DNA of 43,513 nucleotides from Bradyrhizobium sp. Arg816. Lineage in GTDB: Bacteria; Pseudomonadota; Alphaproteobacteria; Rhizobiales; Xanthobacteraceae. The translations under genes were made by a program, and so were the position numbers. The notes beneath the pieces were generated by a model. The model made no database searches. It was not told the origin of the DNA and saw nothing but the letters and a program-made list of their open reading frames with translations. Positions 34,762 to 43,513 of the stretch are shown one piece after another. The stretch lies in the NCBI RefSeq assembly GCF_029989365.1, contig NZ_JAPRAQ010000042.1, positions 1 through 43,513 of the forward strand. The letters run 5' to 3'. The number at the start of each line of letters is the position of its first letter. Position 1 is the first letter of the stretch.

Positions 34762-35767
34762 GTTCTTAAATCTATCAGACACCGAGCGTCGAGAGGCGCT
34801 CGGTGTTGCTGCCTCAAACTCCGGACGGCCGGCCCATCTGCTTGAAAAGGATGTTTGGGTCGTCTGGTGTTTGGACACGCTCTTTTCCTCGCCGTTGGGC
34901 GAGCATCTCGTCTTCAAGGGCGGAACGTCCCTCTCAAAGGCATACGGCGCAATCCGCCGTTTCTCGGAAGATGTCGATCTCACTTACGACATCCGGGCGA
35001 TCGCACCTGATCTCGTGAATACAAACGAGGATTATCCTGTTCCCCAGAATCGTAGTCAGGGCAGGAAGTGGAGCGCCCATGCTCGAGAGCGTCTTCCAAT
35101 CTGGGTCAGAGACAAAGCGTTACCCGTTCTCAATCAACGCTTGCAGGAAGATAAGCTCAACGCAAAGGCTGAAGCCAAGGACGACAAGATCTTTGTTACC
35201 TACCATCCCTTGGAAACCGGCAGCGGTTATGTGAGCTCCGCTGTCATGCTCGAATTCGGCGCACGATCAACGGGCGAGCCGAGCGAAGTTCATGACGTCG
35301 TTTGCGATGCTGCCCAATATCTTGAGACGCTCAAATTTCCGACGGCCAAGCCGAAGACGATGAAGGCAGAGCGTACCTTCTGGGAGAAGGCTACTGCAAT
35401 CCATGTTTTTTGCGTTCAGGGCAAATTGAAGGGCGAGCGCTTTGCGCGCCATTGGTACGATCTTGTACGATTGGACGAGGCCGGTATAGCAGAGAAGGGT
35501 CTGAAAGACCGGAAGCTGGCTGGGATTGTCGCAGAACACAAGTCGTGGTTTTTCTCAGAAAAGGACGCTACGGGCTCGGTCATCGATTATCGTGTGGCCG
35601 TCGGCGGTGCATTGAATCTTGTTCCCGAAGGAGAGTCCCGAACCGTCTTGGAGCAGGATTACCAGCATATGATTGATGACGGGTTGTTGTTAGATGTGCC
35701 GGACACGTTTGACCAATTGATGCACCGCTGCGCGGAGATCGAAACGCGCGCGAATAAGCCGGCTTGA
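34751..35767 (+). CDS. abiEii: AbiEii/AbiGii-type nucleotidyltransferase toxin
   Basis: This 338-residue toxin of the DNA polymerase beta-like nucleotidyltransferase fold carries all four conserved motifs. They are FKGGTSLSKAY (motif I), the metal pair in RFSEDVDLTYD (Asp-x-Asp), ERTFWEKATAIH (motif III) and the RHWYDLVRL motif. Members transfer nucleotides to tRNA acceptor ends, stop growth and abort phage infection. The start is a GTG at 34751 inside the end of the antitoxin gene, with no independent ribosome site, so translation probably depends on the upstream gene. It appears intact and converges with the effector gene at 35998. Confidence 0.85.
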   Translation: MSDKFLNLSDTERREALGVAASNSGRPAHLLEKDVWVVWCLDTLFSSPLGEHLVFKGGTSLSKAYGAIRRFSEDVDLTYDIRAIAPDLVNTNEDYPVPQNRSQGRKWSAHARERLPIWVRDKALPVLNQRLQEDKLNAKAEAKDDKIFVTYHPLETGSGYVSSAVMLEFGARSTGEPSEVHDVVCDAAQYLETLKFPTAKPKTMKAERTFWEKATAIHVFCVQGKLKGERFARHWYDLVRLDEAGIAEKGLKDRKLAGIVAEHKSWFFSEKDATGSVIDYRVAVGGALNLVPEGESRTVLEQDYQHMIDDGLLLDVPDTFDQLMHRCAEIETRANKPA

Positions 35768-35997
35768 CCTTCTCTTGAATTGCAGGCCTGGCCGATAAAC
35801 GTCTGTGTGCTCCGCATGGAGAGTGGGTATCGCTGACGAACCAGCTATTGGGCATAGGAGCCTCAGTAGAGAGTTAGCAGCCAGTCTGCTCCAAGCGTCT
35901 ACCTGACCAGCATCTAGTGGCAGCATAATAAACAGGAGCAACGCTGGCTTCTCCACCAGAGGTGCAACAGAATAACAGAGTCTAGGGCAAAGGCCGC

Positions 35998-37824
35998 TCA
36001 TAGGGTGAGGCCGTGCTTATTGAGCACCTTGTCTCTAAGAGCCCCCTTGATCTCACGGGCGATCTCTTTGCGAATTGCGGGGCCCAACGTTCGCTTGGCA
36101 TCTTCAACCAGGTCAGCTTCAGCCCCGGTCAACCCTTGGTCGGCGAGCTGTTGCTCCAGTCTGCTGTCGAACTCCGTCCCCATTGCATCAATGAGCTGGT
36201 CCTGCGCCTTGGCGTGGTCTTCAGGTGCGATGCGACGCACCACATCGTCCCAAGGCTGCCAGTCCATTGCTAAGTAGTCGGCAAATTCAACCGCCTCCCT
36301 GTTCCTCACGGATGTCTCTGCGCGGTCAACGTCGGCGTCGGTGACGCCAGAGACCTCAAAGAAGCGCATCTCCGGTGCGAGGTGTTGCAGGCCCAGCCGC
36401 TCGCGCAGCTTGTTCTGATAGGCAAGGAAGATCTCAATATCCTCGATGTCTTCGACATCGTCAGCCGAGCCGAGAGAGTGAGCCTTCTCGCGCGCAATCG
36501 CCTCGAGCGCGTCCATGCGGAACATGACGCGCCCCAAATCGACGAGATCGGCAAGTCGTGCCTTGTCGTCATAGAAGCCGTTCTCGACTTTTGCGATGAG
36601 GCGCGCGGTCCGCATGCCGTTCCACGTTAAAGTTCTACGATCCTCGCAGCTTTGGTTGGCATCCCACGCCAGTTGAAAGTACTGCGCACGCAATTGCGGG
36701 TCTTTTGCCGCCTGCCGCAGATCATTGGCCACCGATTGCTGGAATCCTTCATTGCTAGAGTTGATGGAATTGAACAGCTTGCCGAGGAAGAGCCCGTACT
36801 CCCGGGCTCCCGGCTCTTCTGCAAAGTTCTGCCAAGCGGCGAGCACCTCCCGATCGCCCACCTGTGGATCGCTCTTGAGCCATTCTGCAATCGTTGCAGC
36901 GAGGGCCTCCCCCTGCTCATCGTCTGTCTCGGACGCTTCACTTTCGTCGGCGCGCGAGAGATGGACCGTTGGACCGGCATAACCCTCCGCGCTTAAGACT
37001 GTATTCAGGTCCGTCAGCACGTGCTCGGATAACGGATTTTCAGTCAGCACTATGGTGGTGCCGGCGCCCAACCCCGTCAGTAGGTCCTCGGGCAAACTAG
37101 TCAACTGGTTTAGGCTCGCGTCGAGAAACTCGAGCGAAGCGGGGAGAGTCTGAGGCAGCTCCGTCAGCTGGTTTTCGCTGACATCGAGATACCGGAGCGT
37201 AGCAGGAAGGAGCTCTGGCAGATTTGTTAGATGATTGTGGCTGGCGTGGAGAAATCGCAGCGAAGAAGGGAGGCCTTCGGGCAGGTTTGGCAACCGATTG
37301 TGGTTGGCGGACAGAAACTGGAGCCCGGCAGGCAGTACGCTCGGGAGACTCTCCAGCCGGTTGGAGTTTACGTCGAGGCCTCTGAGCCCGCTTGGCAGCG
37401 CGGGCAGTCTGCTCAGCTGATTGCCACTGACATTGAGACGCTGGAGCGAAGCAGGAAGTTCGTCAGGCAAATTCGCAAGCCGATTGAAGGGCACATCGAG
37501 CACAACGATCTGGCTTGGAAGTCTGGGCAGACTGGTAAGGGACAGCGACTCGAGATCCAGTATGGCGTCTTCGCCCACGTTATTGACCCGTCTCGCGGCT
37601 TCTTCCCGGTCCTCGAGAGGACCCAGGTCCTGTTCAGCAGCCCAATTCTCAAGCGCCTCGCCTTCTTCGGCTGCCGCATGGGCTGAATGCCCGGAGTTTT
37701 CTGCGAAACCCGTTACGACTGCATCCCATTGTGCCTCCATTCCATTTTGCTGGCCCTGTTGTCCGGAAGATGCAGCAGGAATGCCACCGCTGCGCCCAAT
37801 CCGTCCTGCCTCAAAAGGATCCAT
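35998..37824 (-). CDS. nopM: NopM-type effector, leucine-rich-repeat NEL E3 ubiquitin ligase
   Basis: This 608-residue type III effector is of the IpaH/NopM class. It has a 90-residue N-terminal secretion region without a signal peptide. About eight 20-residue leucine-rich repeats follow (for example LPASLQRLNVSGNQLSRLP; roughly 95-265). The C-terminal NEL domain (about 310-608) carries catalytic Cys393 in SCEDRRTLTWNG with the Cys-x-Asp pair. In the host such proteins ubiquitinate targets chosen by the repeats. The ATG at 37824 has AAGGGGAG upstream and is preferred over a TTG nine codons earlier. A tts box lies about 55-85 bp upstream. A divergent paralogue follows on the other side. Confidence 0.9.
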   Translation of the reverse strand: MDPFEAGRIGRSGGIPAASSGQQGQQNGMEAQWDAVVTGFAENSGHSAHAAAEEGEALENWAAEQDLGPLEDREEAARRVNNVGEDAILDLESLSLTSLPRLPSQIVVLDVPFNRLANLPDELPASLQRLNVSGNQLSRLPALPSGLRGLDVNSNRLESLPSVLPAGLQFLSANHNRLPNLPEGLPSSLRFLHASHNHLTNLPELLPATLRYLDVSENQLTELPQTLPASLEFLDASLNQLTSLPEDLLTGLGAGTTIVLTENPLSEHVLTDLNTVLSAEGYAGPTVHLSRADESEASETDDEQGEALAATIAEWLKSDPQVGDREVLAAWQNFAEEPGAREYGLFLGKLFNSINSSNEGFQQSVANDLRQAAKDPQLRAQYFQLAWDANQSCEDRRTLTWNGMRTARLIAKVENGFYDDKARLADLVDLGRVMFRMDALEAIAREKAHSLGSADDVEDIEDIEIFLAYQNKLRERLGLQHLAPEMRFFEVSGVTDADVDRAETSVRNREAVEFADYLAMDWQPWDDVVRRIAPEDHAKAQDQLIDAMGTEFDSRLEQQLADQGLTGAEADLVEDAKRTLGPAIRKEIAREIKGALRDKVLNKHGLTL

Positions 37825-37878
37825 TCCACTCCCCTTACAACACTGAGCCAACCTAGCCCGTCACAACGCGCTCTAGGA

Positions 37879-37909
37879 CCTAGGCCACTTATCTTTCGAC
37901 AAGCTGACA
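37879..37909 (-). promoter_or_regulatory. tts box upstream of the minus-strand NopM-type gene
   Basis: The minus strand reads GTCAGCTTGTCGAAAGAT, followed by AAGTGGCCTAGG. The core matches the TtsI-binding consensus with one or two differences. Distance and orientation fit the effector gene starting at 37824. Confidence 0.85.
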
Positions 37910-38564
37910 GACCTATAGCCGTAAGGCTGCGATGGCATCGACGCCGGAGCTCAATTTCTGTGCCGCTATGGGAAGTGAATCGATCGCAGCCGCGGGAAGT
38001 TATCTTCCGCCTACACGTTTCTGCGGATGCCAAGGGCCCGCGGCTTGAGTATAGAGCGCCAGAGCCGCGATGGTGCTTTATCTTGGAAGGCCAGCGGAGC
38101 CTTTTCGGCCGAGTAGCTGGAAGCCAAGGGCCGCAGGCGGTCCGAACGGCCAAGCTCACGGCGCCCCTCTCAGATGCATACGCAGTCGGTGTCGAGCTGG
38201 TCTTTGCGAAGCTTGACCGGTTTACCCGCAAGCTGGATTGCTTCGCTCATCAGTGCCAACCTGAGCAACTCTGAGGTTCTGCAGCGCCACTCGTCAGCTG
38301 ATTGACAGGTCGGCCTGCTAACGGCAGAACGTTACGCCACCCCGTTGACTGCCCCCGGGCTTATCTGGTCCACGAGGGCAGCGAACTCGCGCAGTATCGA
38401 TCCCTTTGCCGCAGTCGGGCTCGTGTGAACCTGTACCCACTTAAGCCGGGCGGGAGCCGCAGAGCACGTGCACCGGCGGTCGAATGACCATCGCGCCGCG
38501 CAACCACCCGCTTCGCGAGCTTGAGAAGCGGGGGGCTATTCCTATTCTGACGATGGAGAAATTG
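37910..38564. other. Shared upstream region of the two effector genes
   Basis: Besides the two tts boxes, this region shows no supported gene; frames on either strand lack motifs. It is the divergent regulatory region of the effector pair. Confidence 0.4.
38292..38321 (+). promoter_or_regulatory. Degenerate tts box upstream of the plus-strand NopM-type gene
   Basis: GTCAGCTGATTGACAGGT followed by CGGCCTGCTAA keeps GTCAGCT, part of the central motif and the downstream CC-CTA part, with several mismatches. It lies about 245 bp before the preferred start of the effector gene at 38565. Confidence 0.5.
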
Positions 38565-40310
38565 ATGAACACGGGACAGGCGCAGTGGAGTGCAGGTTCT
38601 TCCTCGGCGCCTTCTGAAGACGCGGACCAGGAAAGCTACTTCGGCGGCTTCAATCGTGCCGTGGCGAATTTGGTCGAAACCTTGACAGGGTATCGGACCG
38701 CAGCCTCCGCGCGGGCGCAGATCCTGGACAATTGGGTCGCCGAAGAGGCGCAGGGCGAAGCGGAGAATAGGCGACAGGGGCGCCGACGAATCAGGAATTC
38801 GGATAACACAGGCTCGCGCTCGCTGGATTTGTCTTCGCTCTCGCTGACCGCTCTGCCCGCCGCCCTGCCGCCAAGGTTGCTGGAACTGCGCGCCAGGCGC
38901 AACGAGCTGAGCAGCCTGCCAGCTATGTTCCCACCCGGCCTCCAGCATCTTCTCATTAGCCATAATCGCTTGACCAGTTTGCCGGACGATCTTCCGGCGA
39001 CCCTCTCTGAGCTGGAGGTCGCTGACAACAGCTTGACCGGTCTGCCGGCAAACCTTCCGGCCGGCCTCGAGATGCTGAACGCAAACGATAACCGGCTAAC
39101 CAGCCTGCCGGACGCTCTCCCGAGCGGGCTCATCTCGCTTGCGGTCAGTGGCAATCAGCTGACCGACCTCCCGGAGTCCCTCCCCTCGTGGCTCATTGAA
39201 CTCAATGTCAGCGGCAATCAATTGGCCAACCTGCCCGACCCTCTTCCGAGCACGCTCCAATCACTCAATGTCAGCGGTAACCGGCTGACCAGCCTGCCTG
39301 AAGGCCTTTTAGATGCTCTTGTACCGCATAATAGCGTCTACTACCCGCATCTGGAGAGCCTCGAGTTGGGGGATAACGCGCTGCCGGACGACGTCCTCGC
39401 TCATCTGGCGGCAGCTGGAGCGCCACCGCAGCTTGCGCAGCAATCCCTGCATGAGGCTGCCGCACACTGGCTCGCAGACGACCCGGCCGCGCTGGCCGAA
39501 TGGCAGCACTTCGCGGATGAGCCCGGCGCCCAAGACTACGCACAGTTCCTGGAGAGGCTACGAGGCACCGTGAACTACGGCAATGACGAGTTTCGGCAGG
39601 CGGTGGCTGATGATCTGCGCCAGGCAGCGGCAAATCCAGGACTGCGCGAGCAATTTTTCACACAGGCTTCCGAGGCCAACGCGAGTTGCGAGGATCGTGT
39701 CACCTTGCACTGGAATGGTATGCAGACCGCGCGCCTTAACGCTGATGTCGAGGACGGGGTATACGACGACCGCCTAGGTGAACTGATCCAGCGCGGCCGC
39801 GTTGCGTTCCTCCTGGAGGCGCTGGACGGGATCGCGCGCGACCGGGTGAACTCGCTCCTCACCCTGCATCCAAACGTAGACGACGTCGAAGTCTACTTGG
39901 CCTATCAACATCTTCTACGCGAGCCGCTGGAGCTGATCCACGTCGCCCCTGACATGCGCTTTCTGACGGTTTCTCACGTGACGTCCGACGATGCGGCGCG
40001 CGCTCTGGAATTGGTTCGCGAGCAAGAAGCGAACCAGTTTACCGACTACATGGCAACGCGCTGGCAACCCTGGGAGACGGTGCTGAGACGAATCGCTCCT
40101 GATGAATATGAAGCGATGCAAGAACGGCTCGTCGAAGCCATGGGCGAGGAGTTTCAAACCCGCTTGAATCAGCGACTGGTTGAGCATGGTCTTCTAGGCG
40201 ATCCGGATGCCGAGCGGGTGCTCGGAGCCCAAGTCCGAAACGAGATCGCTGGCGAGATCAAAGGCGAGGTCATGCACCGTGTGCTCGCAGAGCGTGGCCT
40301 CGAACTATGA
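38565..40310 (+). CDS. nopM: Second NopM-type effector, leucine-rich-repeat NEL E3 ubiquitin ligase
   Basis: This paralogue of the divergent gene has 581 residues from the ATG at 38565, which has GGAG six bases upstream. An earlier in-frame ATG at 38484 lacks a ribosome site. It has a polar N-terminal secretion region, about ten leucine-rich repeats (LPSGLISLAVSGNQLTDLP and relatives; roughly 90-255) and a NEL domain. Catalytic Cys375 lies in SCEDRVTLHWNG with the Cys-x-Asp pair. The two paralogues are alike in the NEL domain (WQPW, RRIAP, MGEEF) but differ in repeats and N-terminus, suggesting different host targets. A stem-loop follows the stop. Confidence 0.9.
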   Translation: MNTGQAQWSAGSSSAPSEDADQESYFGGFNRAVANLVETLTGYRTAASARAQILDNWVAEEAQGEAENRRQGRRRIRNSDNTGSRSLDLSSLSLTALPAALPPRLLELRARRNELSSLPAMFPPGLQHLLISHNRLTSLPDDLPATLSELEVADNSLTGLPANLPAGLEMLNANDNRLTSLPDALPSGLISLAVSGNQLTDLPESLPSWLIELNVSGNQLANLPDPLPSTLQSLNVSGNRLTSLPEGLLDALVPHNSVYYPHLESLELGDNALPDDVLAHLAAAGAPPQLAQQSLHEAAAHWLADDPAALAEWQHFADEPGAQDYAQFLERLRGTVNYGNDEFRQAVADDLRQAAANPGLREQFFTQASEANASCEDRVTLHWNGMQTARLNADVEDGVYDDRLGELIQRGRVAFLLEALDGIARDRVNSLLTLHPNVDDVEVYLAYQHLLREPLELIHVAPDMRFLTVSHVTSDDAARALELVREQEANQFTDYMATRWQPWETVLRRIAPDEYEAMQERLVEAMGEEFQTRLNQRLVEHGLLGDPDAERVLGAQVRNEIAGEIKGEVMHRVLAERGLEL

Positions 40311-40320
40311 GGCTCCCAAA

Positions 40321-40355
40321 CCGCCGCAGAGATGTTTATCATTGCTCTGCGGCGG
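40321..40355 (+). terminator. Stem-loop after the second NopM-type gene
   Basis: CCGCCGCAGAG (40321-40331) and CTCTGCGGCGG (40345-40355) form a perfect 11-bp GC-rich stem with a 13-base loop, 10 bp after the stop codon. There is no T-run, so it may be a terminator of the weak type or an RNA-stabilising hairpin. Confidence 0.55.
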
Positions 40356-40368
40356 CACGTAAAATCGA

Positions 40369-40442
40369 TCGTGAAGCCTCGCCCATCGCTGCCAACGTGC
40401 TTTTGCACCTTGGAAAGTGCGCTGCCGTCGATCAGGGTGTCA
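40369..40442 (+). pseudogene. Relic of a second abiEi gene
   Basis: The plus strand reads SPIAANVLLHLGKCAAVDQG, a near copy of the AbiEi winged helix (PIAAKALLHLGKRAAVDQA). About 85 percent of bases match 34224-34280. No start or remainder survives; ISL3 sequence begins at about 40450. It shows that abiE-like DNA once lay on both sides of the effector pair. Confidence 0.75.
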
Positions 40443-40449
40443 TTCGGCC

Positions 40450-42120
40450 TGCAATATTGGCTCTGACTCACTTTTGATGCAGTTGGGGGGATGTCTGGCG
40501 CTTTGATCGGGGGAGAATCAGCGCCATGCAGCAGGCACTCCAGCGCTCCAATCTGGTGCCGAGTGGGTTTGTTGTAGAGAGTGCATACTTCGAAGGTAAT
40601 AAGGCCGTTATTGCGGTCCGGGCGCTGGGGAGTGTCGGTCTGTGTCCATCGTGCGGAACGGTTTCCCGACGTGTCCATAGCCGGTATCGACGACGCGTGA
40701 CCGATCTGCCGCTCTCTGGGCGGATCGTCCAGCTCCTGGTAATCGCCCGCCGCTTCCGCTGCGATGCCGTCACATGCGGGCGCCAAATCTTCACCGAGCG
40801 CTTTGCCGAAGGGGTGCTGGCTCCATCGGCGCGGCGTACTGCAAGGATGGAGTCTATCGTTCATCACCTCGGCCTGGCGCTTGGTGGTCGACCAGCGGCA
40901 GGCTTCGCAAAAAGGCTGATGCTCCCGGTGAGCAAGGATACGTTGCTGCGCGTCGTCCGGCGCCGTAGCCGCCCGCCGACTGATCCGCTCCGAGTTATCG
41001 GCATTGATGATTGGGCTTGGCGTCGCAATCACCGATACGCCAGTATCATCTGCAACCTGGAACGCCGCCGGGTCGTCACCTTGCTGCCGGATCGGGAGCC
41101 TGCGACCGCCCAAGCCTGGCTTGCTGCCCATCCTGCGATCTCGATCGTCGCCCGCGATCGTGGCGGAGGCTATGGCAAGCGGCAGCAAAGGCCTTGCCGC
41201 ACGCGGTACAGGTCGCGGATCGTTGGCATCTGATGGAGAATGCCAGCCGAGCCTTCCTTGATGCCGTCCGCAAATCGATGCGACAGATACGCACCGTCAT
41301 CGGTGCGACCACGATCGATCCCAAACTGCTCACAGCCGCCGAGCGGATCCAGTATGAGGGCTATCTTCGCCGCGAGGAGACCAATGCGGCCATCCTGTCT
41401 CTTTCGAAGAATGGCTTACCTATCAAGCAGATCGTGCGCCAAACTGGCCATAGCAGGAAGCTGGTTCGGCACGTGATCCGCGGTGAGCGCAACGATGTCT
41501 TCCGGACCCGAGAAAGTTCGTTGGACGTGCATTTGCCATGGCTTGACGATCAATGGGCGTCCGGCTGTCGAAACGGAGCTGAACTTTGGCGTCGCCTGAA
41601 GGCGCGAGGTTTCCGAGGCTCGCTTCGCGTGATCAGCGAGTGGGCCACCCGCAGACGACGGGCTGAAAAGGCCGACACGCAAAACCTTCAGCGGATTCCG
41701 TCGGCCAGAACGATCGCACGCTTTCTGACAATCGGCCGGGACTTGCTGACGAAAGCGGAGGCCGTCACGGTCGCGGCGATCGAATTTGGCGTTCCAAGCC
41801 TGGTCGATGCCCGCGAGATAATCACCGAATTCCACACGATGATCCGTCGCAAGGCCGACATGGCGCTCGCTTCATGGATCGAGCGCGCCCGCGTTAGTCT
41901 TGTCGCTTCGTTCGCCAACGGCGTGACCAAGGATGAAGCGGCGGTTCGGGCGGCAATTACTTCGCCCTGGTCGAACGGGCAGACTGAAGGTCAAATCACA
42001 CGCCTCAAGCTCGTCAGACGTCAGATGTATGGCCGAGGGAAAATCGATCTGCTTCAAGCCAGACTAATCGGCGCAGAATAATCGGAGCTGCATCAAAATT
42101 GCGTCAGAGCCAAAATTGCA
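40450..42120 (+). mobile_element. ISL3-family element
   Basis: Imperfect terminal inverted repeats of about 32 bp bound the element. The left end reads TGCAATATTGGCTCTGAC and the right end, inverted, TGCAATTTTGGCTCTGAC, both continuing into a shared TTTTGATGCAG. The element carries one frameshifted ISL3-type transposase gene. No clear 8-bp target duplication was found. The left boundary cuts the abiEi relic. Confidence 0.7.
40526..42081 (+). pseudogene. ISL3-family transposase, one-base frameshift
   Basis: The N-terminal zinc-finger block is present (CPSCGTVSRRVHSRYRRRVTDLPLSG, with a second Cys near CGRQIF). The DDE domain follows: RVIGIDDWAWRRNHRYASII, then ARDRGGGYG. Near 41175 the frame breaks. 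The correct continuation, AAAKALPHAVQVADRWHLM, lies in another frame and runs to NGQTEGQITRLKLVRRQMYG at the C-terminus. One base is missing, so the protein is truncated just before its second catalytic region. Confidence 0.85.
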
Positions 42121-42128
42121 AACGATGA
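42116..42128 (+). repeat. 13-bp direct repeat flanking the second IS110 element, left copy
   Basis: TTGCAAACGATGA recurs identically at 43342-43354, on the far side of the IS110-type transposase gene. It may mark the element's boundaries. The left copy also overlaps the right end of the ISL3 element. Confidence 0.5.
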
Positions 42129-42208
42129 CGTAATTGCGGTCAGCGTGCGAGGCCCAAAAGCTCCGTTATCGTCGAGCTCTCGCAATCAAGCGATTCGTAG
42201 GAGCTGTC

Positions 42209-43232
42209 ATGAGGCAATATGTCGGCCTGGATGTCTCGCAAAGAGAGACTTCGGTTTGCGTGGTCAACGAGATTGGTCAAACGATTTTTGAAGGAAAGGC
42301 CAAATCTGATCCCGGTGATCTGTCCAAGCTGCTTCGTAAACATGCGCCATTGGCGGAGCGCATCGGCTTTGAGACGGGCGCGATGGCAAGCTGGCTTTGG
42401 CACGAGCTTCGGAGGGTTGAACTCCCCGTCGTTTGCATCGATGCTAGGCATGCACACGCAGCACTGTCGGTCCGCATGAACAAGAGCGACCGGAATGATG
42501 CTCGGGGCCTTGCCGAACTGGTGCGGGTTGGATGGTATCGAGAAGTCAAGATCAAGAGCGAGGAGAGCCAGAAGGTTCGATCGATCCTTCGCGCGATTCC
42601 GCCTTGTATCCATACGCCGGGATATTGAGAACCAGGTCCGCAGTCTGATCAAGGAATGTGGGTTACTCTTCCCTCGCGCGATTGGACAACAGTTCCGTAA
42701 CCAGGTCGGCGAGCTATTGGGCGAAGATCATCAACTCTTCAACGTGATCGCGCCGCTCCTGTCGATTCATGAGCATATCTGCCAGCAGCAGAGCAAATTC
42801 GACGACGAGGTCCGCCGATTGGCGAAGTCTGACGAGACGACGCGTCGCCTGATGACGGTCCCTGGTGTTGGCGTGGTGACTGCCTTGACGTTCCGCCATA
42901 CGATCGATGACCCGTCCCGCTTCCGATCGGCCTCGGCAGTCGGCGCATATCTCGGCCTCACACCTCGGCGCAACCAGTCTGGTGAAACAGACACTAGTGG
43001 CAAGATATCCAGATGGGGCGACAGGCTTCTCCGAACTTACTTGTTCGAGGCAGCGACCGTCCTTCTCTATCGGACCAAAAAATGGTCTTCCCTCAAGGCC
43101 TGGGGAATGAAGCTGGCGAAGCGCATCGGTATGAAAAAGGCAAAGGTCGCCATTGCCCGCAAGATCGCAGTGATCCTCCACTGCATTTGGGTCGATGGCA
43201 CGTCGTTCGACTGGGGCCACGCGCCGGCCTGA
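42209..43232 (+). pseudogene. Second IS110-family transposase, one-base frameshift
   Basis: Frame one reads MRQYVGLDVSQRETSVCVV, the RuvC-like start, with ETGAMASWLWHEL and RMNKSDRNDARGLAELVR, then breaks near 42590. The rest continues in another frame: RLVSIRRDIENQVRSL, then the C-terminal TVPGVGVVTALTFRHTIDDP and GAYLGLTPRRNQSGETDTSG. GGAG lies five bases before the ATG. It is only distantly like the first IS110 transposase (300-1351), so it is a different element. Confidence 0.85.
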
Positions 43233-43341
43233 CCTTATTTTGTAAGCTCCTGGCCTGGTCCGCCGGGCCGGCGATGTCCCGCTGGGGCGGTGGTCGTGGT
43301 GACCTCGGTCAATCGGCTGGTGGCGGCCCGTCCGCACGCCG

Positions 43342-43354
43342 TTGCAAACGATGA
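43342..43354 (+). repeat. 13-bp direct repeat flanking the second IS110 element, right copy
   Basis: This copy is identical to TTGCAAACGATGA at 42116-42128. It lies 110 bp after the transposase stop. Confidence 0.5.
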
Positions 43355-43513
43355 GGCGCCCGATCCGGACATCATCATGAGGCGCGTGCGACCTCGGAAA
43401 ATGAAATGGACGCCTCCCTCCCAAATCGGTAGGAGCGGCAACGAGCGAGCCAACTGGGCAGAGAGGCATCAAAGATGCCCGAGTCAGCGAGCTCTTGAAG
43501 CAAAATCGGAGGA
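43355..43513. other. Right edge of the window
   Basis: No supported gene in the last 160 bp; whether this is still IS-derived cannot be told. Confidence 0.3.

Noticed and set aside
36105..36130. GTCAGCTTCAGCCCC as a possible tts box
   Set aside because: It lies inside the NopM-type coding sequence and lacks the second half of the consensus.
1..43513. CRISPR arrays, rRNA genes and tRNA genes
   Set aside because: I saw no regularly spaced identical repeats and no recognisable rRNA or tRNA sequence while reading both strands; a covariance-model search would be needed to exclude a tRNA.

Overview
The window looks like symbiosis-island DNA of a soybean-type Bradyrhizobium. Evidence: a 483-codon sigma-54 gene matching symbiotic rpoN1, with a FixK2-type box (TTGA-N6-GCAA) upstream; two NopM/IpaH-type E3-ligase effectors; five candidate tts boxes (binding sites of TtsI, the type III secretion activator); secreted pectinolytic enzymes; and many decayed insertion sequences and gene relics between intact genes. 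No species can be fixed from the sequence alone.

Layout. 1-1.9 kb: an IS3-family element split by an IS110/IS1111-type element. 2.1-13.1 kb: a phosphonate-flavoured locus. On the minus strand lie an Opp/Dpp-type importer (binding protein, two ATPases, two permeases) and a C39-like cysteine peptidase packed head to tail. A divergent plus-strand pair encodes an alkaline-phosphatase-superfamily phosphohydrolase and a PhnF-like GntR/UTRA regulator. Then come a LicC/PntC-like nucleotidyltransferase and a phosphoenolpyruvate mutase homologue, both minus strand. Together they could make, cytidylylate, import or hydrolyse a phosphonate, but no phosphonopyruvate decarboxylase is present. 13.1-19.6 kb: sparse; a LuxR-type DNA-binding fragment, a cold-shock gene, a tts box followed by gene relics, rpoN, a broken clpS-like gene and a transposase relic. 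19.6-21.5 kb: trehalose-6-phosphate synthase with extra N- and C-terminal segments and a candidate tts box about 75 bp upstream. 21.8-22.6 kb: a broken IS5-family transposase. 24.8-26.7 kb: a probable type III effector with a repeated LWRLLDD motif. 27.2-29.8 kb: secreted polygalacturonase and pectin methylesterase, in tandem. 30.6-33.9 kb: a J-domain protein, small unknown genes and a chemotaxis-receptor fragment. 34.1-40.4 kb: an AbiE toxin-antitoxin operon with a perfect inverted-repeat operator, then two divergent NEL-type E3 ligases, each with a tts box, then a relic of a second abiEi. 40.4-43.5 kb: a broken ISL3 element and a broken IS110 element.

How it works together. The clearest theme is plant interaction: effectors switched on by TtsI, host cell-wall pectin breakdown, and microaerobic control of sigma-54 by FixK2. 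The two most interesting proposals are a TtsI-controlled trehalose-6-phosphate synthase that may be a delivered effector, and the unusual phosphonate locus. Most readable transposase genes here carry a one-base frameshift while the non-mobile genes are intact, so the IS load appears old and mostly inactive.
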